Shown one piece after another: positions 31,414-33,278 of a DNA stretch of 33,278 nucleotides. Every line of letters begins with the position of its first letter. Within the stretch, counting starts at the first letter, position 1. The notes below the pieces were generated by a model, which saw only the letters and a list, made by a program, of their open reading frames with translations, had not been told where the DNA came from and did no database searches. The position numbers and the translations under genes are program-made. The DNA is from UBA1425 sp051881715 (GTDB lineage Bacteria; Bacillota; Clostridia; Oscillospirales; Acutalibacteraceae), in contig JBJEQK010000135.1 in the NCBI GenBank assembly GCA_051881715.1, forward strand, positions 1 through 33,278, given 5' to 3'.

Positions 31414-32754
31414 ATGGCACTTACTTTTTCAGGCAAATACGCCGGGGATGCGGTGAATGCCGCATCTCTTGCCGCCATCGAGCCGGAGGTTCGCAAGGCG
31501 CATGAGATGCTTCGCAGCGGAACCGGCAAGGGCAGTGACTTTACCGGGTGGGTAAATCTCCCGGCAGAGTATGACAAAGCGGAATTTGCGGCGATCCAGG
31601 ATGCCGCAAAACAGATTCAGGCGCATTCCGATATTTTGATCGTCATCGGGATCGGCGGATCCTATCTGGGCGCCCGTGCCGTCATCGAACTGCTCAAATC
31701 CAACCTTTACAACGCATTACCGAAAGATACACCTGATATCTACTTCGCAGGCAACACCATCAGTTCAGCCTCTCTTGCCGAACTGCTGCGCATCTGCGAG
31801 GGAAAAGATTTCTCTGTCAACGTGATCTCCAAGTCCGGCACAACGACGGAGCCTGCCGTTGCGTTCCGTGTGTTCCGCGAACTGCTGATCCAAAAATACG
31901 GCGCCCAAGAAGCGGCAAAGCGTATTTTCGTCACAACGGATAAGCAAAAGGGAACGCTCAAAGCGCTGGCGGATCGGGAGGGATATCCCACTTTCGTCGT
32001 CCCGGATGCCGTCGGCGGACGCTACTCCGTGCTCACCGCTGTGGGACTTTTGCCCATCGCCGTGGCCGGTATCGACATCGAAGCACTGATGAACGGCGCG
32101 GCGGATGCCATGCGTCAGTACAATAACCCGAATCTCTCTGAAAACGACTGCTACAAATATGCGGCCATCCGCAATATCCTGTACCGCAGCGGCAAAAAGG
32201 TGGAGTTGTGCGTTGCCTATGAGCCATGCTTCACCTTGATGTGCGAGTGGTTCAAGCAGCTGTTCGGCGAAAGCGAGGGCAAGGACGGCGTGGGTATTTA
32301 TCCTTCCTCTGCCGTTTTCTCCACGGATCTGCATTCCCTCGGTCAGTATATCCAGCAGGGAGAACGTCACCTGTTTGAAACCGTGGTGCTTTTCAAGGAG
32401 CCCAAGGAAGAGCTTTTCATCGGCGTCGATCCCGAAAACATCGACGGGCTGAACTTCCTTGCCGGCAAGTCCCTGTCCTATGTCAACCGCAAGGCGTTTG
32501 AGGGGACGGTGCTTGCCCATGCAGACGGCGGCGTTCCGAATCTTGTGATCGAATGCGATCGGATCGACGAGTACAATGTCGGCTTCCTGATCTACTTCTT
32601 CGAGTTGGCCTGCGCCATCTCCGGCTACGTGCTGGGAGTCAATCCCTTTGACCAGCCCGGCGTGGAAAGCTACAAGAAAAATATGTTTGCCCTCCTCGGT
32701 AAACCCGGCTATGAAGCCGAAAAAGCAATTCTCGAAAAAAGACTTTCTGAATAA
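31414..32754 (+). CDS. pgi: Glucose-6-phosphate isomerase
   Basis: A 446-residue cytoplasmic enzyme interconverting glucose-6-phosphate and fructose-6-phosphate in glycolysis. Signatures are IGIGGSYLGARA (near 78-89), the phosphosugar loop KSGTTTEPAVAFR, GGRYSVLTAVGLLP and NPFDQPGVESYKKNM near the C-terminus. Length fits the shorter bacterial (Bacillus/Clostridia) form. The ATG at 31414 is chosen, with CGGAGGAC 4-11 nt upstream; the frame stays open 34 codons further upstream, overlapping the dacA 3' end. It likely heads a two-gene unit with the small P-loop gene 28 nt downstream. Confidence 0.97.
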   Translation: MALTFSGKYAGDAVNAASLAAIEPEVRKAHEMLRSGTGKGSDFTGWVNLPAEYDKAEFAAIQDAAKQIQAHSDILIVIGIGGSYLGARAVIELLKSNLYNALPKDTPDIYFAGNTISSASLAELLRICEGKDFSVNVISKSGTTTEPAVAFRVFRELLIQKYGAQEAAKRIFVTTDKQKGTLKALADREGYPTFVVPDAVGGRYSVLTAVGLLPIAVAGIDIEALMNGAADAMRQYNNPNLSENDCYKYAAIRNILYRSGKKVELCVAYEPCFTLMCEWFKQLFGESEGKDGVGIYPSSAVFSTDLHSLGQYIQQGERHLFETVVLFKEPKEELFIGVDPENIDGLNFLAGKSLSYVNRKAFEGTVLAHADGGVPNLVIECDRIDEYNVGFLIYFFELACAISGYVLGVNPFDQPGVESYKKNMFALLGKPGYEAEKAILEKRLSE

Positions 32755-32782
32755 AAATCAAAAACGAAAGGAATTTATTCTC

Positions 32783-33199
32783 ATGATCAATCTTATCCTC
32801 GGCCACAAAGGCTCCGGCAAAACCAAAAAGCTCATCAGTCTCGTCAACGAGGCGATGGAAAAGTCCGACGGCTGTGTCGTCTGCATCGAAAAAGAGCCTC
32901 TGCTGACGTATAATGTCAACTACCGTGTTCGTCTGATCGACACCGACAACTACGGCATTGAAGGCTGTGACCAGATGCTCGGCTTCCTTTGCGGCGTTTG
33001 CGCAGGCAACCACGACATCACCGACATCCTTGTCGATGCTACGCTGAAGATCTGCGGCAGAGACTTTACCCAAATCGGCGCTTTCCTTGCCGCTGTGGAC
33101 AAATACTGCGCACAGTCCGGCAAGAACGTCACTTTCACCATTTCCGCCGACAAAGAGGAGCTTCCCGCGGAAGTGTTTGATTTCTGCCAAATTATCTAA
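32783..33199 (+). CDS. Small P-loop ATP-binding protein of unknown function
   Basis: A 138-residue protein starting with a Walker A loop, GHKGSGKTK (7-15). A hydrophobic strand ending in Asp (DILVDA, near 76-81) might be a Walker B element. No other motif is recognised. The size is well below full kinases or ABC ATPases, so it may be a regulatory or DNA/RNA-associated NTPase. The ATG has AAAGGA about 10 nt upstream. It follows pgi closely with no terminator between, which suggests co-transcription but not a shared pathway. Confidence 0.7.
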   Translation: MINLILGHKGSGKTKKLISLVNEAMEKSDGCVVCIEKEPLLTYNVNYRVRLIDTDNYGIEGCDQMLGFLCGVCAGNHDITDILVDATLKICGRDFTQIGAFLAAVDKYCAQSGKNVTFTISADKEELPAEVFDFCQII

Positions 33200-33278
33200 G
33201 GCAACACCGCACAAATCGTGGCGCACGCCTTGGCTTAAATCTTATTCCGTAAAAGTTTTTTTGCAAAAAAATTAAATT
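33200..33278. other. Non-coding tail at window edge
   Basis: This 79-nt end carries no ORF I can support. It finishes in an AT-rich stretch with T7 and A7 runs; a terminator stem is not evident. Confidence 0.3.

Noticed and set aside
1..33278. tRNA or rRNA genes, CRISPR arrays, insertion sequences, attachment sites
   Set aside because: Reading both strands I saw no cloverleaf-like T-loop sequences, no regularly spaced repeats, no transposase or integrase and no terminal inverted repeats. A dedicated scan was not possible.

Overview
The window looks like chromosome of an anaerobic, low-to-mid-GC Firmicute, most likely a gut-type Clostridia of the Oscillospiraceae kind. That placement is an inference. 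It rests on strong AGGAGG-type ribosome binding sites, a BaiN-type flavoprotein, a RACo-type corrinoid activator, and an asd-dapA-dapB-ACT cluster, with no ribosomal marker to confirm it. I found no tRNA, rRNA, CRISPR array, insertion sequence or phage gene. Genes are densely packed on both strands.

Left part (1-4.9 kb, minus strand). A tgt / TIM-barrel / BaiN operon starts from a promoter near 4.87-4.90 kb. Downstream of it lies a short operon coding an unlisted 32-residue peptide and an exported PHP-domain protein. The peptide resembles the C-terminal helix of its PHP neighbour.

Middle left (5.0-11.3 kb, plus strand). A good sigma-A-type promoter drives a small XRE regulator, followed by three tandem paralogous radical SAM proteins of about 640 residues. 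All three share an N-terminal cobalamin-binding-like fold, a CxxxCxxC cluster motif and an uncharacterised C-terminal half ending in an EYA(x4)WYGR signature. This is the best candidate in the window for an undescribed system. An 18-bp palindrome sits between the regulator and the first enzyme.

Middle (11.3-16.8 kb, minus strand). A translationally coupled operon, convergent with the radical SAM cluster, encodes a family 2 glycosyltransferase, an Fkp-type L-fucokinase/GDP-fucose pyrophosphorylase and two polytopic membrane proteins. It looks like a fucose salvage and lipid-linked glycan module. Upstream on the same strand is queA, so both queuosine genes (queA, tgt) are present but about 12 kb apart.

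Right of centre (17.9-21.4 kb, plus strand). A textbook promoter drives asd, dapA, dapB and a free-standing tandem ACT protein, the entry to lysine/diaminopimelate synthesis. A strong terminator ends the unit. On the minus strand there follow an IspD/TarI-type cytidylyltransferase with its own promoter, and a MATE transporter / RACo-like ASKHA ferredoxin / metallo-beta-lactamase operon.

Right end (26.5-33.2 kb). Two tandem SDR-type oxidoreductases and a purine nucleoside phosphorylase lie on the minus strand. Divergent from these, on the plus strand, are a DacA-type D,D-carboxypeptidase, glucose-6-phosphate isomerase and a small P-loop protein. Most genes are housekeeping. The radical SAM trio, the Fkp operon, the PHP micro-peptide, the lone ACT protein and the orphan RACo are the less ordinary parts.
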